Shown piece by piece: positions 36,556-46,700 of a stretch of DNA of 64,000 nt; positions within the stretch are counted from its first letter, which is position 1; the number at the start of each line of letters is the position of its first letter. The position numbers and the translations under genes are program-made. Under the pieces are notes generated by a model, which was not told the origin of the DNA, did no database searches, and saw only the letters and a list, made by a program, of their open reading frames with translations. Source of the stretch: Bordetella genomosp. 7 (lineage in GTDB: Bacteria; Pseudomonadota; Gammaproteobacteria; Burkholderiales; Burkholderiaceae_B); NCBI RefSeq assembly GCF_002261265.1, contig NZ_NEVK01000008.1:682001-746000 (forward strand). The letters run 5' to 3'.

Positions 36556-37188
36556 TTACTGGTTGCGCTGGTTCAGCGCGGTGATCAAGCCGTCGATGCC
36601 GGACTGGTTGATCTGCTGGGCGAACTGGTTGCGATAGTTCTGGATCAGCCAGATGCCTTCGACGTTAAGGTCGTAGATGCGCCAGCCTGCCTTGGGGTCT
36701 TTTTCGAGCCGATAGTCCACGCCCACCGGCTGCCCGTTGGCCTGGGTGATCAGGCTGCGCACCACCACGTCGTCGGCGTTGGGGTCGCCGCGAAACGGCA
36801 GCAGCTTGATGTTGGTGGCGTTCGTCACGTTGGTGAGCGCGCCGCTGTAGGTGCGGATGAGCGTGCCGCGGAATGCGTCGGCCAGCGCATTTTGCTGCTC
36901 GGGCGTGGCCTGGCGCCAGTAGCGGCCGGCGGCCAGCTGGGTGGTTTTGCGGAAGTTGACGTACGGCAGTATGTACTTGTCGACCGCTGCGTTGACCCGG
37001 GCCAGGTCGCCCGAGCGCAGCTGGCTGTCGGCTTTGAGCGCGGCCAGGGCTTCGTTGGCGGCATCCAGCACGAATTTGTCCGGGGCGCCGTGCGGATCGG
37101 GCGTGTCGGCGTGGGCGACAGCGGCCGTCAGGGCCAGCATGCCGGACAGAAACAGGCGTTGCAGCAAAGCAAAGGCAGAAAACCGCAT
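36556..37188 (-). CDS. mlaC: Periplasmic phospholipid-binding protein MlaC
   Basis: This 210-residue protein of the MlaC/Ttg2D family shuttles phospholipid between the outer-membrane MlaA complex and the MlaFED importer. The N-terminal signal peptide is about 1-26 (ALLQRLFLSGMLALTAAVAHA). The mature part holds the lipid-pocket fold, including KTTQLAAGRYWRQATPEQQNAL and the WRIYDLNVEGIWLIQNYRNQF segment typical of the family. It follows mlaA by 27 bp. The separate mlaB gene often found after mlaC is missing: only 87 bp precede the next gene. Confidence 0.94.
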   Translation of the reverse strand: MRFSAFALLQRLFLSGMLALTAAVAHADTPDPHGAPDKFVLDAANEALAALKADSQLRSGDLARVNAAVDKYILPYVNFRKTTQLAAGRYWRQATPEQQNALADAFRGTLIRTYSGALTNVTNATNIKLLPFRGDPNADDVVVRSLITQANGQPVGVDYRLEKDPKAGWRIYDLNVEGIWLIQNYRNQFAQQINQSGIDGLITALNQRNQ

Positions 37189-37215
37189 GGGTACTCCTGG
37201 TTGGCTGCGCGCCCG

Positions 37216-38028
37216 TTACGGCTTGGGCGCGGGAGCGGCCGATCCGGCCGGAACCGCCGCGGAGTCATCCGCGGCGTCGTCGCTGTAGTCGGGCACACTG
37301 TAGTCGGGCACGTTGGCCTCGCTCGAGGCTGTGCCGCGCACCATGGCGGCCCGGCGCTGCAGGTAGGCGTCTCGCACGAAGCTGTACGGGTCCAGCGCGA
37401 CGCGGTCTACCGTATCGGTGGTGTCGAGCAGGCTCGCGCGGGTGTCGACCACCTTCAGGCCCCACAGCGAATTGCGGACCGGTACGTTTTCGATGGAGCC
37501 TACGCTGGTGTAGGTATACATGCCGCCCTGCCAGTCGCCCACCAGGCCGACGCCGTCGCGCACGCTGCTGGGGCCGAAGAAGGGCAATACCAGGTACGGC
37601 CCCTGGCCCAGCCCCCAAACGCCCAGGGTCGTGCCGAAGTCGTTGGGGATCTTGCGCGCGCCATTGGCCGACGCCACGTCGAAGCAGCCCCCCACGCCCA
37701 TGGTGGTGTTGAACAGGAACCGGCCCAGCGAGTTGACGAAATCGTGTCCGCGGCCCTGGAGGAAGCTGTTGGTGGCGCCCCACAGGTCGCCCACGTTACT
37801 GAAAATATTGTGGATGCAGCTGCGCACTGGCTGCGGCGTGACATACGTGTAGGCCTGCGCCACGGGCTTGAGCACGGCGCGGTCGACCGTATCGTTGAAC
37901 TTGTACACGCCGCGGTTGAAGCCTTCCCAGGGATCGCGAGGATCGGGGTTGCCGGGGGCGGCACAGCCAGCGGTCAGGGCACATACGGCCAGGGCGGAGG
38001 CAACGCGGACGTAATTGGACATGGTCAT
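37216..38028 (-). CDS. mlaA: Outer-membrane lipoprotein MlaA (VacJ)
   Basis: This 270-residue lipoprotein has the lipobox LTAGC about 20 residues from the start. DPWEGFNRGVYKFNDTVDRAVLKPVAQAY is the VacJ hallmark, and RFLFNTTMGVGGCFDVASA is the other conserved block. MlaA removes misplaced phospholipid from the outer leaflet. The C-terminal tail is long, Ala/Pro/Asp-rich and holds a tandem VPDYS-VPDYS duplication encoded by a 15-bp direct repeat. The start is ATG 38028 or 38022; no strong ribosome site is visible. Confidence 0.94.
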   Translation of the reverse strand: MTMSNYVRVASALAVCALTAGCAAPGNPDPRDPWEGFNRGVYKFNDTVDRAVLKPVAQAYTYVTPQPVRSCIHNIFSNVGDLWGATNSFLQGRGHDFVNSLGRFLFNTTMGVGGCFDVASANGARKIPNDFGTTLGVWGLGQGPYLVLPFFGPSSVRDGVGLVGDWQGGMYTYTSVGSIENVPVRNSLWGLKVVDTRASLLDTTDTVDRVALDPYSFVRDAYLQRRAAMVRGTASSEANVPDYSVPDYSDDAADDSAAVPAGSAAPAPKP

Positions 38029-38133
38029 GATCGGAAAAGGCCCCGTACAAGGTTCGGGTCGGTTTTCGGCGTGCCGCCGGGCATGTCCGGCGGCGCAGAG
38101 CGGCAATTATCTATGGCCTGGGCCGAAAATGCT

Positions 38134-38610
38134 TCAATTTTCGGGCTTCGAGCCTTGTTTCTCGGCCGTGCCATACAGGAACTGGCTGATCAGTTGCTCC
38201 AGCACGACAGCGCTTTGCGTGTAGCGGATCTTGCCGCCGTCGGCCAGGTTTTCTTCTTCGGCGCCCGGCGACAGGCCCACGTACTGTTCGCCCAGCAGGC
38301 CGGAGGTCAGGATAGAAGCGGACGAATCTTTCGGGAATTCGTAGCCTTCTTCGAGGTTGAGCGTCACCACCGCCTGGAACACCTTGTCGTCGAAGCTGAT
38401 GTTGCCGACACGGCCCACCACCACGCCGGCGCTCTTGACCGGGGCGCGGGCCTTCAGGCCGCCGATATTGTCAAAATTGGCAGTAAGGGTATAGGTGGGC
38501 GCAAATGAGAAGCTGCTGAGGTTACCCGCGCGCAACGCCAGGAAAACCAGCGCCGCCGCGCCCAGCAGCACAAACAGCCCAACCCAGAAATCGGTTTTTT
38601 CGCGTGACAT
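38134..38610 (-). CDS. mlaD: MlaD, MCE-domain subunit of the phospholipid transporter
   Basis: This 158-residue protein has one N-terminal membrane helix (FWVGLFVLLGAAALVFLALR) and a periplasmic MCE domain (about 40-120). The pore-lining region is SSASILTSGLLGEQYVGLSPG and the domain entry is YTLTANFDNIGGLKARAPVK. It forms the hexameric ring that connects MlaE to MlaC. It begins 12 bp after mlaE and lies 105 bp before mlaA. Length is typical. Confidence 0.95.
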   Translation of the reverse strand: MSREKTDFWVGLFVLLGAAALVFLALRAGNLSSFSFAPTYTLTANFDNIGGLKARAPVKSAGVVVGRVGNISFDDKVFQAVVTLNLEEGYEFPKDSSASILTSGLLGEQYVGLSPGAEEENLADGGKIRYTQSAVVLEQLISQFLYGTAEKQGSKPEN

Positions 38611-38622
38611 GATGAATCCGTA

Positions 38623-39411
38623 TCAATTGCCAAACATCAGGGCGGTAAGTAGGAAATCGAGCCCCAGCACGGCCAGGGAACCCATGACGACAGTACGGGT
38701 GGTGGCCCGCGCCACGCCCTCGGGGGTGGGCCGGGCCTGCCAGCCTTCATACAGTGCCACCAGGGTGACGGTAACGCCGAAAACCAGGCTCTTGAGCACG
38801 CCGTTGGCCACGTCGTCCCAGACGTCGACGCCGCTTTGCATCTGCGACCAGAATGCCCCGGCGTCCACGCCGATGAGCAGCACGCCCACCACCCAGCCGC
38901 CCAGGATGCCCACCATGGAGAACACCGCGGCCAGTACGGGCATGGCGATAATGCCGCCCCAGAACCGCGGCACCAGTACGCGCCGCATCGGGTCGACGGC
39001 CATGACTTCCATCGCGGCCAGTTGCTCGCCCGCCTTCATCAGGCCGATTTCAGCGGTGAGCGAAGTGCCGGCCCGCCCGGCGAACAGCAGGGCAGTGACC
39101 ACCGGGCCGAGCTCGCGCACCAGCGACAGCGCCACCAGCAGCCCCAGGGCTTCTTCAGAACCGTAACGGTTCAGCGTGTAGTACCCCTGCAGCCCCAGCA
39201 CAAAGCCGACAAACATGCCGGATACGACGATGATCAGCAATGAATAGTTGCCGATGAAATGCACTTGCTGCGATACCAGGCGGGGACGCGACACCGCGAT
39301 ACCGCTGCGCGCCAGCAGGGCGCCCAGGAATCGCGTGAAGAACCCGATGCCTTCGACCTGCGCGCGCACCCGGCGACCCAGCGCGCTGACGGCTTGTAGT
39401 GGCCCCATCAT
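38623..39411 (-). CDS. mlaE: MlaE, permease subunit of the phospholipid transporter
   Basis: This 262-residue inner-membrane permease has five or six helices of the MlaE/YrbE family. The signature RELGPVVTALLFAGRAGTSLTAEIG and the following GLMKAGEQLAAMEVMAVDPMRR are conserved. An amphipathic N-terminal helix precedes them. The ATG at 39411 overlaps the mlaF stop by 4 bp (ATGA). With MlaF and MlaD it makes the phospholipid transport complex. Confidence 0.96.
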   Translation of the reverse strand: MMGPLQAVSALGRRVRAQVEGIGFFTRFLGALLARSGIAVSRPRLVSQQVHFIGNYSLLIIVVSGMFVGFVLGLQGYYTLNRYGSEEALGLLVALSLVRELGPVVTALLFAGRAGTSLTAEIGLMKAGEQLAAMEVMAVDPMRRVLVPRFWGGIIAMPVLAAVFSMVGILGGWVVGVLLIGVDAGAFWSQMQSGVDVWDDVANGVLKSLVFGVTVTLVALYEGWQARPTPEGVARATTRTVVMGSLAVLGLDFLLTALMFGN

Positions 39412-40244
39412 GGTTTGCGCCCTTCTTGTTTGGCCAGCCAGGCCTGGAAGGCCGGCGTGTCGGGGTACTGGAACGCCACCGGGCCGTCGGGCTCGCCGCG
39501 CAGAAACTGCCTGACGTAGGGGTCCGTAGAGCTTGACAGCGTCTGGGGCGTGCCGGCTGCCACCAGACGCCCCCGACCGACCAGATAGACTTGGTCGGCG
39601 ATGGCGAAAGATTCCTGCACATCATGCGTGATAAGCACCGATGCGCACTGCAGGCGGTCGGACAGGTCGCGGATCAGGCGCGCGGTGATGCCCATGGAAA
39701 TGGGGTCGAGCCCGGCGAACGGCTCGTCGTACAGGATGAGTTCGGGTTCGAGCACGACGGCGCGCGCCAGCGCCACGCGCCGCGCCATGCCGCCAGAGAT
39801 TTCCGCCACGCGCAGGTGCGCGGCCGCCCGCAGGCCCACCGCGTCGAGCTTGTCGAGCACCCGGGCGGTGAGCTCGGGTTCGGCAAGGCGGGTGTGCTCG
39901 CGCAGGGGAAACGCCACGTTTTCGAAGACGTTCAGGTCCGTAAACAGGGCGCCTTGCTGAAAAAGCACGCCCATGCGCTTGCGCAGGGCCTGTACGCCCG
40001 CCGTGCCGGCCTGCCCGATATCGGTGCCGAACACGCGCACCCGGCCGCGCAGCGCTTTCAGTTGGCCCGTGGCCGCGCGCAGCAAAGTGGTCTTGCCCGA
40101 GCCCGACCCCCCCATGACGGCCACCACCTGCCCCGGCTTGACGGCCATGTCGATGTCTTGCAATACCGTGAAGTCGCCATAGCCAAGCGCGACCCCATCG
40201 AGTGACAGGGCAAGGTCCGGACTGCTGGGAGTAAGTTCGGGCAT
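39408..40244 (-). CDS. mlaF: MlaF, ATPase subunit of the phospholipid transporter
   Basis: This 278-residue ATPase has Walker A MGGSGSGKTT (about 43-52), signature ISGGMARRVALARA and Walker B LILYDEPFAGLDP, then THD. I chose the ATG at 40244 because the codon at 40250 is TTG. It overlaps mlaE by 4 bp. It is the first gene of the long mla-mur-his-tat run, preceded by 98 bp to the stop of a Bug-type gene on the same strand. In other species the STAS protein MlaB regulates this ATPase; no mlaB is seen here. Confidence 0.95.
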   Translation of the reverse strand: MPELTPSSPDLALSLDGVALGYGDFTVLQDIDMAVKPGQVVAVMGGSGSGKTTLLRAATGQLKALRGRVRVFGTDIGQAGTAGVQALRKRMGVLFQQGALFTDLNVFENVAFPLREHTRLAEPELTARVLDKLDAVGLRAAAHLRVAEISGGMARRVALARAVVLEPELILYDEPFAGLDPISMGITARLIRDLSDRLQCASVLITHDVQESFAIADQVYLVGRGRLVAAGTPQTLSSSTDPYVRQFLRGEPDGPVAFQYPDTPAFQAWLAKQEGRKP

Positions 40245-40342
40245 AGGCAATGGAAAGTGGGGCCCGGGCGGCGTGGGCGCCCCGGCGTCGCAAACATTGT
40301 AACGTGGCCTTGCGCGGGCGGTTCAGGCCGGCATCTGCCCGG

Positions 40343-41329
40343 CTACTGGAGCGTTATGTTGCCCTGTTTGATGACTTTTGCCCATTTTTCGGTTTCGCTG
40401 GCTATAAACGCCGCGAATTCCGCGGGCGTGCCGCCGCCGGCCTGGCTGCCCGTGTCGGCGATGGCTTTCCGCACTTCCGGGTCTTGCAAGATCCGGTTGA
40501 ATTCGGCGTTGAGCCGGTCGATGATGGGCGCTGGCGTGCCGGCGGGGGCGACGATGCCCTGCCAGTTATACGACTCGAAGCCCGGCAGCCCGGATTCGGC
40601 CATGGTGGGTACGTCGGGCAGCACGTCCAGGCGCTTGCTCGCCGTAACGGCAATGGGGTGTATCTTTTTGCCGTGGATGGCGGGCAGCGCCGAATAGCCC
40701 ATTTCGAACATCATTGAGATGTGGCCGCCCATCAGGTCGGTGGCGGCCAGGCTGCCGCCCTTGTAAGGCACGTGCACGATGTCGATGCCGGCCTGTTCGC
40801 GGAACATTTCGCCCGACAGGTGGTGGGCGCCGCCCACGCCCGACGAGCCGAACGTCAGTTTGCCGGGCTCTTTCTTGGCCAGATCCACCAATTCTTGCAG
40901 GTTCTTGACGGGCAGCGAGTTGTTGACGCTGAGCACCAGCGGGCTGTTCTCGATCAGTATCACCGGCGCCAGGTCTTGGCGCGCATCGTAGGGAATCGAG
41001 GGCATCAGGGTGGGGTTGACCGCCATGGGCGCCAGATTGCCGGTGCCGATGGTGTAGCCGTCGGGTGCGGCCTTGGCGATCAGGTTGGTGCCGACGACGC
41101 CCCCTGCTCCGGCCTTGTTCTCGACGACTACCGTCTGCTTCAGAGAATCGGCCAGCTTGCGGGCCAGCAACCGCACGCGGGTGTCGGCAAAGCCGCCGGG
41201 GGCGTACGGCACGATCAGGGTAATGGGCTTGGACGGCCAGCCGGCGGTGTCCTGGGCCGGGGCGGGCAGGCTTGCGGCCAGGGCGGTGGCAGCCAGCACG
41301 CTGGCCAGAAGCGGACGAAATGCTCGCAT
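40343..41329 (-). CDS. Bug/TctC family tripartite tricarboxylate transporter binding protein
   Basis: This is a 328-residue periplasmic binding protein, the second of its family here. The Sec signal peptide is about 1-25 (LASVLAATALAASLPAPAQ). Then comes WPSKPITLIVPYAPGGFADTRVR, the family signature, and VVENKAGAGGVVGTNLIAKA. Near residue 225 is the LPDVPTMAESGLPGFES block. There are no permease genes nearby, as is common for Bug genes. The ligand is probably a small carboxylate but cannot be named. It is followed by mlaF on the same strand after 98 bp. Confidence 0.92.
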   Translation of the reverse strand: MRAFRPLLASVLAATALAASLPAPAQDTAGWPSKPITLIVPYAPGGFADTRVRLLARKLADSLKQTVVVENKAGAGGVVGTNLIAKAAPDGYTIGTGNLAPMAVNPTLMPSIPYDARQDLAPVILIENSPLVLSVNNSLPVKNLQELVDLAKKEPGKLTFGSSGVGGAHHLSGEMFREQAGIDIVHVPYKGGSLAATDLMGGHISMMFEMGYSALPAIHGKKIHPIAVTASKRLDVLPDVPTMAESGLPGFESYNWQGIVAPAGTPAPIIDRLNAEFNRILQDPEVRKAIADTGSQAGGGTPAEFAAFIASETEKWAKVIKQGNITLQ

Positions 41330-41429
41330 GCGCGGTACTCCTGTTGATGTTGCGCGTTTTGCGGCAATTATGCCCGTTCGGGCCGTGGCGCGGGCCGGTC
41401 GGCCCGCCGGCCTGGCGCCTCAGCGCCCG

Positions 41430-42056
41430 CTAGAACCGATATCCCACGCCCACGGTGGCGACCCAGGGGTCGATACGCGCGGTGCCGATGCGTTGCCCGT
41501 TGAGCTTGACCTTGGACGAGATGTCGATATAGCGCAGGTCGGCGTTGAGGAACCAGCGGTCGTTCAGCTTGATGTCCATGCCGACCTGCCCCGCCAGGCC
41601 CCAGGAATCGCCCAGTTTCAGGTCCGAACCATCCAGGGCGCCGCGCGCCTTCGTATCGAAGAAGTGGGTGTAGTTCACACCGATACCCACGTACGGTTGC
41701 ACCTGGCTGTCGGGCAGAAAGTGCCATTGCAGGCTCAAGGTGGGTGGCAGGTGCTTGGTGGTGGCGATCTTGCCCAGCCCGGCGCTGCCGTCGATATCGT
41801 GCTGGAAGGGCCACGCGCCGAGCAGTTCGACGCCTATGTTGCGGGTGGCCATGTAAGTCACGCTGAAGCTGGGCCGCACGCTGTTGCCGACATCGAGCTT
41901 GACGCTGCCGTCCAGCACGGTGCCGTTGACGGACTTGGGGCGCACCTGCGTGGCGCCGACCTTCAGCAACCAATCGCCCGCTTCATGGGCTTGCGTCGGG
42001 GCGCCGATCAGGGTGGCGGCGCACAGCGCCGCGGCCAGGGGGATACGTATTGACAT
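41430..42056 (-). CDS. OmpW family outer-membrane beta-barrel protein
   Basis: This 208-residue porin has a Sec signal peptide (about 1-23, ending QAHE). The mature barrel starts GDWLLKVGATQVRPKS and closes with TVGVGYRF, whose C-terminal phenylalanine is the outer-membrane assembly signal. Family blocks LGAWPFQHDI, TKHLPPTLSLQWHF and VQPYVGIGVNYTHFF are clear. OmpW proteins form eight-stranded barrels for small hydrophobic compounds. It appears to be a single gene. Its upstream region (42057-42185) lies next to the gltD terminator. Confidence 0.93.
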   Translation of the reverse strand: MSIRIPLAAALCAATLIGAPTQAHEAGDWLLKVGATQVRPKSVNGTVLDGSVKLDVGNSVRPSFSVTYMATRNIGVELLGAWPFQHDIDGSAGLGKIATTKHLPPTLSLQWHFLPDSQVQPYVGIGVNYTHFFDTKARGALDGSDLKLGDSWGLAGQVGMDIKLNDRWFLNADLRYIDISSKVKLNGQRIGTARIDPWVATVGVGYRF

Positions 42057-42185
42057 GAAACTCTCCGTAAGTCTGCCGTTGGTTCCGGCAGCGGGAAGGT
42101 TCTCAGGCCGGCGCCAGACGCGGCTTGATCCATGTCAGTAGTAGGGTTATTCGGGGCGCGTCGTTGCGAAAGGGAAACGGCCGGC

Positions 42186-42223
42186 AAAAACAAGGGCCTG
42201 GCGCACGGTTGCGCGCCAGGCCC
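42186..42223 (-). terminator. Rho-independent terminator of gltBD
   Basis: On the minus strand an 11-bp perfect stem (GGGCCTGGCGC / GCGCCAGGCCC, arms 42194-42204 and 42213-42223) with an 8-nt loop is followed by TTGTTTTT (42193-42186). It starts 19 bp after the gltD stop. This is the clearest intrinsic terminator in the window. Confidence 0.9.
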
Positions 42224-42241
42224 ATCAGGTTCGCTGCCCGC

Positions 42242-43708
42242 TCAGCGAGGCAGTTCGCTGGCGCCCATCAGGTATTCATCGACGGCGCGAGCGCATTGCC
42301 GGCCCTCGCGAATGGCCCAGACCACCAGCGACTGGCCCCGCCGCATGTCGCCGGCGGCGAAGACCTTGTCGACGCTGGTGCGGTAGTCATCGGTATTGGC
42401 TCGCACGTTGCCCCGCCCGTCGCGGTCGACGCCAAAGGCGTCCAGCACGTTCTGCACGGGCGACACGAACCCCATGGCCAGCAGCACCAGGTCGGCCTTG
42501 ATCTCGAATTCCGAACCTTCGACCTCGCGCATCTTCATCTGGCCGGTGGCTTCGTCCTTGAACCATTCGACCCGGGCGCCCACCAGCGCTTCGACCTTGC
42601 CGTTGCTGCCCTTGAGCAGCTTGGTGGTGACTGCCCAGTCGCGCTCGCAGCCTTCTTCGTGCGAAGACGAGGTGCGCAGCTTCAGGGGCCAGTACGGCCA
42701 CACCAGCGGCTTGTCTTCGGATTCGGGCGGCTGGGGCATCAGCTCGAACTGGGTAACCGAAGCGGCGCCGTGGCGGTTGCTGGTGCCCACGCAGTCCGAG
42801 CCGGTGTCGCCGCCGCCGATCACGACCACATGCTTGCCCTTGGCCAGTGTCTGGTTGGTCAGGCGGTCGCCGGCCACGGCCTTGTTCTGCTGGCGCAGGA
42901 AGTCCATGGCGAAATACACGCCCTCGAGTTCGCGGCCGGGTACCGGCAGGTCGCGCGGGGTTTCCGCGCCGCCGCTCATGACCACGGCGTCGAACTCGGC
43001 CAGCAAGGCATCGGGCGTGCGCACCGTCAAGCCATCGGCCACGGGGTCCGACGGGTTGCCGACATAGGTAGATGGCAGGAACTCCACGCCCTCGGCTTCC
43101 ATCTGGGCAATGCGGCGGTCGATAAGCGATTTTTCCAGCTTGAAGTCGGGGATGCCGTAGCGCATCAGGCCGCCGATGCGGTCGCTCTTGTCCAACACCG
43201 TAACCGAATGGCCGGCGCGCGCCAGCTGCTGCGCGCACGCCAGGCCGGCTGGCCCCGAGCCCACCACGGCCACTTTCTTGCCAGTCTTGCGCACCGGCAC
43301 CTGCGGCACGACCCAGCCCTCGGCCCACCCCTTGTCGATGATGGCGTGCTCAATGGACTTGATGCCGACCGCGTCGCTGTTGATGTTGAGCGTACAGGCG
43401 GCCTCGCAGGGCGCCGGGCAGATCCGGCCGGTAAATTCCGGGAAGTTGTTGGTGGAATGCAGGACGTCCAGCGCGCGCCGCCATTCCTGCCGGTACACCA
43501 GGTCGTTCCAGTCGGGGATGATGTTGTTGACCGGGCATCCGTTGTTGCAGAACGGAATGCCGCAGTCCATGCACCGGGCGGCCTGCTGCCGGGACTGTTC
43601 GTCGTTCAGGCGCACCACGAACTCGCGCCAGTGCTTCAGGCGCTTCTGCGGGGCTTCGGCGGCTTCCTTGAGCCGCTGGAATTCCATAAAACCAGTGATT
43701 TTTCCCAT
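42242..43708 (-). CDS. gltD: Glutamate synthase (NADPH) small subunit
   Basis: This 488-residue flavin/Fe-S subunit takes electrons from NADPH and passes them to GltB. The N-terminal cysteine motifs [17 protein letters not shown] and [12 protein letters not shown] bind [4Fe-4S] clusters. FAD site [20 protein letters not shown] and NADPH site [21 protein letters not shown] follow. The C-terminal [20 protein letters not shown] closes the FAD site. The start is ATG 43708, 9 bp after the gltB stop, so translation is probably coupled to gltB. The length is normal. Confidence 0.97.
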   Translation of the reverse strand: MGKITGFMEFQRLKEAAEAPQKRLKHWREFVVRLNDEQSRQQAARCMDCGIPFCNNGCPVNNIIPDWNDLVYRQEWRRALDVLHSTNNFPEFTGRICPAPCEAACTLNINSDAVGIKSIEHAIIDKGWAEGWVVPQVPVRKTGKKVAVVGSGPAGLACAQQLARAGHSVTVLDKSDRIGGLMRYGIPDFKLEKSLIDRRIAQMEAEGVEFLPSTYVGNPSDPVADGLTVRTPDALLAEFDAVVMSGGAETPRDLPVPGRELEGVYFAMDFLRQQNKAVAGDRLTNQTLAKGKHVVVIGGGDTGSDCVGTSNRHGAASVTQFELMPQPPESEDKPLVWPYWPLKLRTSSSHEEGCERDWAVTTKLLKGSNGKVEALVGARVEWFKDEATGQMKMREVEGSEFEIKADLVLLAMGFVSPVQNVLDAFGVDRDGRGNVRANTDDYRTSVDKVFAAGDMRRGQSLVVWAIREGRQCARAVDEYLMGASELPR

Positions 43709-43717
43709 GGTAGATCC

Positions 43718-46700
43718 TCAGGCGGCCAGTTGTTCCGGGCTGGCCGCACGCCACATTTCGCCCAGTGCGCGGCGGTATTCGGTGGGCATGACCTTGATGA
43801 ATTTGCCGCGCGAGGCTTCCCAGTCGCCCAGGATTTCGCGGGCGCGGAAGCTGCCGGTATAGCGGAAGTGGTCTTCGATGAGCCGGCGCAGGATGGCTTC
43901 GTCGGTATCGCGCTCGCCGCCGCGCTGGACGCTGTGCCAGTGCTCGCGGTCGTTCTGCGCCAGTTGCTCGGCGTGCGGCGCAACAGGTTCGAGCTCGACC
44001 ATGGCCAGGTTGCAGCGTTGCCTGAAGCTGCGGTCCGGGTCCCATACGTAGGCGACGCCGCCCGACATGCCGGCGGCGAAGTTGCGGCCGGTGCTGCCCA
44101 GCACCACCACGGTGCCGCCGGTCATGTATTCGCAACCGTGGTCGCCGGTGCCTTCGACCACGGCGGCCGCCCCCGAGTTGCGCACCGCAAAACGCTCGCC
44201 GGCCACGCCGTTGAAGAACGCTTCGCCCGCCAGCGCGCCATACAGCACGGTGTTGCCGACGATGATGTGGTCGGGCCCGAACCCGCGGAAGTCATTGGGC
44301 GAGCGCACGATGATGCGGCCGCCCGACAGGCCCTTGCCGACGTAGTCGTTGCCTTCGCCTACCAGGTCCAGTGTGATGCCGTGCGCCAGGAAGGCGCCGA
44401 AGCTCTGGCCGGCCGTGCCGTTGCACTGGATGTGGATGGTGTCGTCGGGCAGGCCTTCGTGGCCGTAGCGCGCCGCGACGGCGCCCGACAGCATCGCGCC
44501 GACGGTGCGGTTGCGGTTGCGCACGGGCGTGATGAACGAGACCTTTTCGCCGCGTTCGAGCGCGGGCTTGCTGCGTTCGATAAACAGATGGTCCAGCGCG
44601 CCGGCCAGGCCGTGGTCTTGCGCTTCGGTCTGGCGTCGTTCGGTGTCGATCTGCGGTTGGTAGAACACGCGCGAGAAATCCAGGCCCCGGGCCTTCCAGT
44701 GTTCGACGCTTTCGCGCACGTCCAGCAGGTCGGCGCGGCCGATCAGGTCGTCGAACTTGCGGATGCCCAGCTGGGCCATGATTTCGCGCACTTCTTCGGC
44801 GATGAAGAAGAAAAAGTTCACCACGTGCTCGGGCTTGCCCTGGAACTTGCGGCGCAGCACCGGATCCTGAGTGGCCACGCCCACCGGGCAGGTGTTCAGG
44901 TGGCACTTGCGCATCATGATGCAGCCTTCTACCACCAGCGGCGCGGTTGCAAAGCCGAACTCGTCGGCGCCAAGCAGCGCCGCGATCACGACGTCGCGGC
45001 CGGTTTTCATCTGTCCATCGGCCTGCACGCGGATGCGGCTGCGCAGGCGGTTGAGCACCAGGGTCTGCTGCGTTTCGGCCAGGCCCAGTTCCCAGGGCGT
45101 GCCTACATGCTTGATCGACGACACGGGCGATGCACCGGTGCCGCCGTCGTGGCCGGCGATCACGACATGGTCGGCCTTGGCCTTGGCCACGCCGGCCGCC
45201 ACGGTGCCCACCCCCACTTCGGACACGAGCTTGACCGAGATCGACGCCTTGCTGTTGACGTTTTTCAGATCGTGAATAAGCTGCGCCAGGTCTTCGATGG
45301 AATAGATGTCGTGGTGCGGCGGCGGCGAGATCAGGCCCACGCCCGGCACCGAATAGCGCAGCTTGGCGATGTAGTCCGATACCTTGTGGCCAGGCAGCTG
45401 GCCGCCTTCGCCGGGCTTGGCGCCCTGCGCCATCTTGATCTGGATCTGGTCGGCGCTTGCCAGGTATTCGGCCGTGACGCCGAAGCGGCCCGAGGCGACC
45501 TGCTTGATGCGCGAACGCAGCGAGTCGCCGGCCTTCAGCGGCACATCGGATTCGATGCGGTCTGCGCCCAGGATGGACGCCAGGGTGTCGCCATCTTTGA
45601 TGGTGCTTTTGTGTTCGCGCATTTCGGCGCGGTAGCGCAATTCGTCTTCGCCGCCTTCGCCGGTATTCGACTTGCCGCCGATGCGGTTCATGGCCACCGC
45701 CAGCACGGTGTGGGCTTCGGTGGAAATGGAGCCCAGCGACATGGCGCCGGTAGCGAAGCGCTTGACGATTTCCTTGGCCGGCTCGACTTCGTCCAGCGCA
45801 ATGGCGCGCGTGGGGTCGAAGCGGAACTGGAACAGCCCGCGCAGCGTCATGTGGCGGCGGCTCTGGTCGTTGATGATCTGCGCGTACTCTTTGTACGTGC
45901 GATAGTTATTGGCGCGCGAGGCGTGCTGCAGCTTGGCGATGGAGTCGGGCGTCCACATGTGCTCTTCGCCGCGCACCCGGAAAGCGTATTCGCCGCCTGC
46001 GTCCAGGTCGTTGGCCAGCACGGGGTCGGTGCTGAACGCGGCACGGTGCAGGCGCAGCGCTTCTTCGGCCACCTCGAAAATGCCGATGCCTTCGACGTTG
46101 GAAGCCGTGCCGGTAAAGTACTTGTCGACCAGCGCTTTCTGCAGGCCGACAGCTTCGAAGATCTGCGCACCGGTATACGACATGTAGGTCGAGATGCCCA
46201 TTTTGGACATGACCTTGTTCAGCCCCTTGCCGATGGCCTTGATGAAGTTCTTGGTCGCCTTTTCGGGGTCGGGCATGCGCGACAGCGAGTCCAGCGCCAG
46301 GTACGGGTGGATGGCTTCGGCGCCGTATCCGCCCAGCAGCGCAAAATGATGGACTTCCCGGGCCGAGCCCGTTTCCACGACCAGGCCGGTGGCCGTGCGC
46401 AGGCCGGCGCGGATCAGGTGCTGGTGTACGGCCGAAGTGGCCAGCAGCGCCGGGATGGCCACGCGTTCGGAATCGACCAGGCGGTCGGACACAATAAGAA
46501 TGTTGTACCCGCTTTGCACCGCGTCGACGGCGCGGGCGCACAGCGCCGCCACGCGGGCTTCGATACCTTCGGAGCCCCAGGCAACCGGGTAGGTGATGTC
46601 GAGTTCGTAGCTGCGGAACTTCTTGCCGGTAACCTGCTCGATGTCGCGAATCTGCGCCATCGCGGCGAAATCCAGCACGGGCTGCGAGACTTCCAGGCGC

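Noticed and set aside
37290-37320. Resemblance of VPDYS in MlaA to the HA epitope tag
   Set aside because: The match is only to part of the epitope and sits in a natural low-complexity tail; it is not evidence of engineering.
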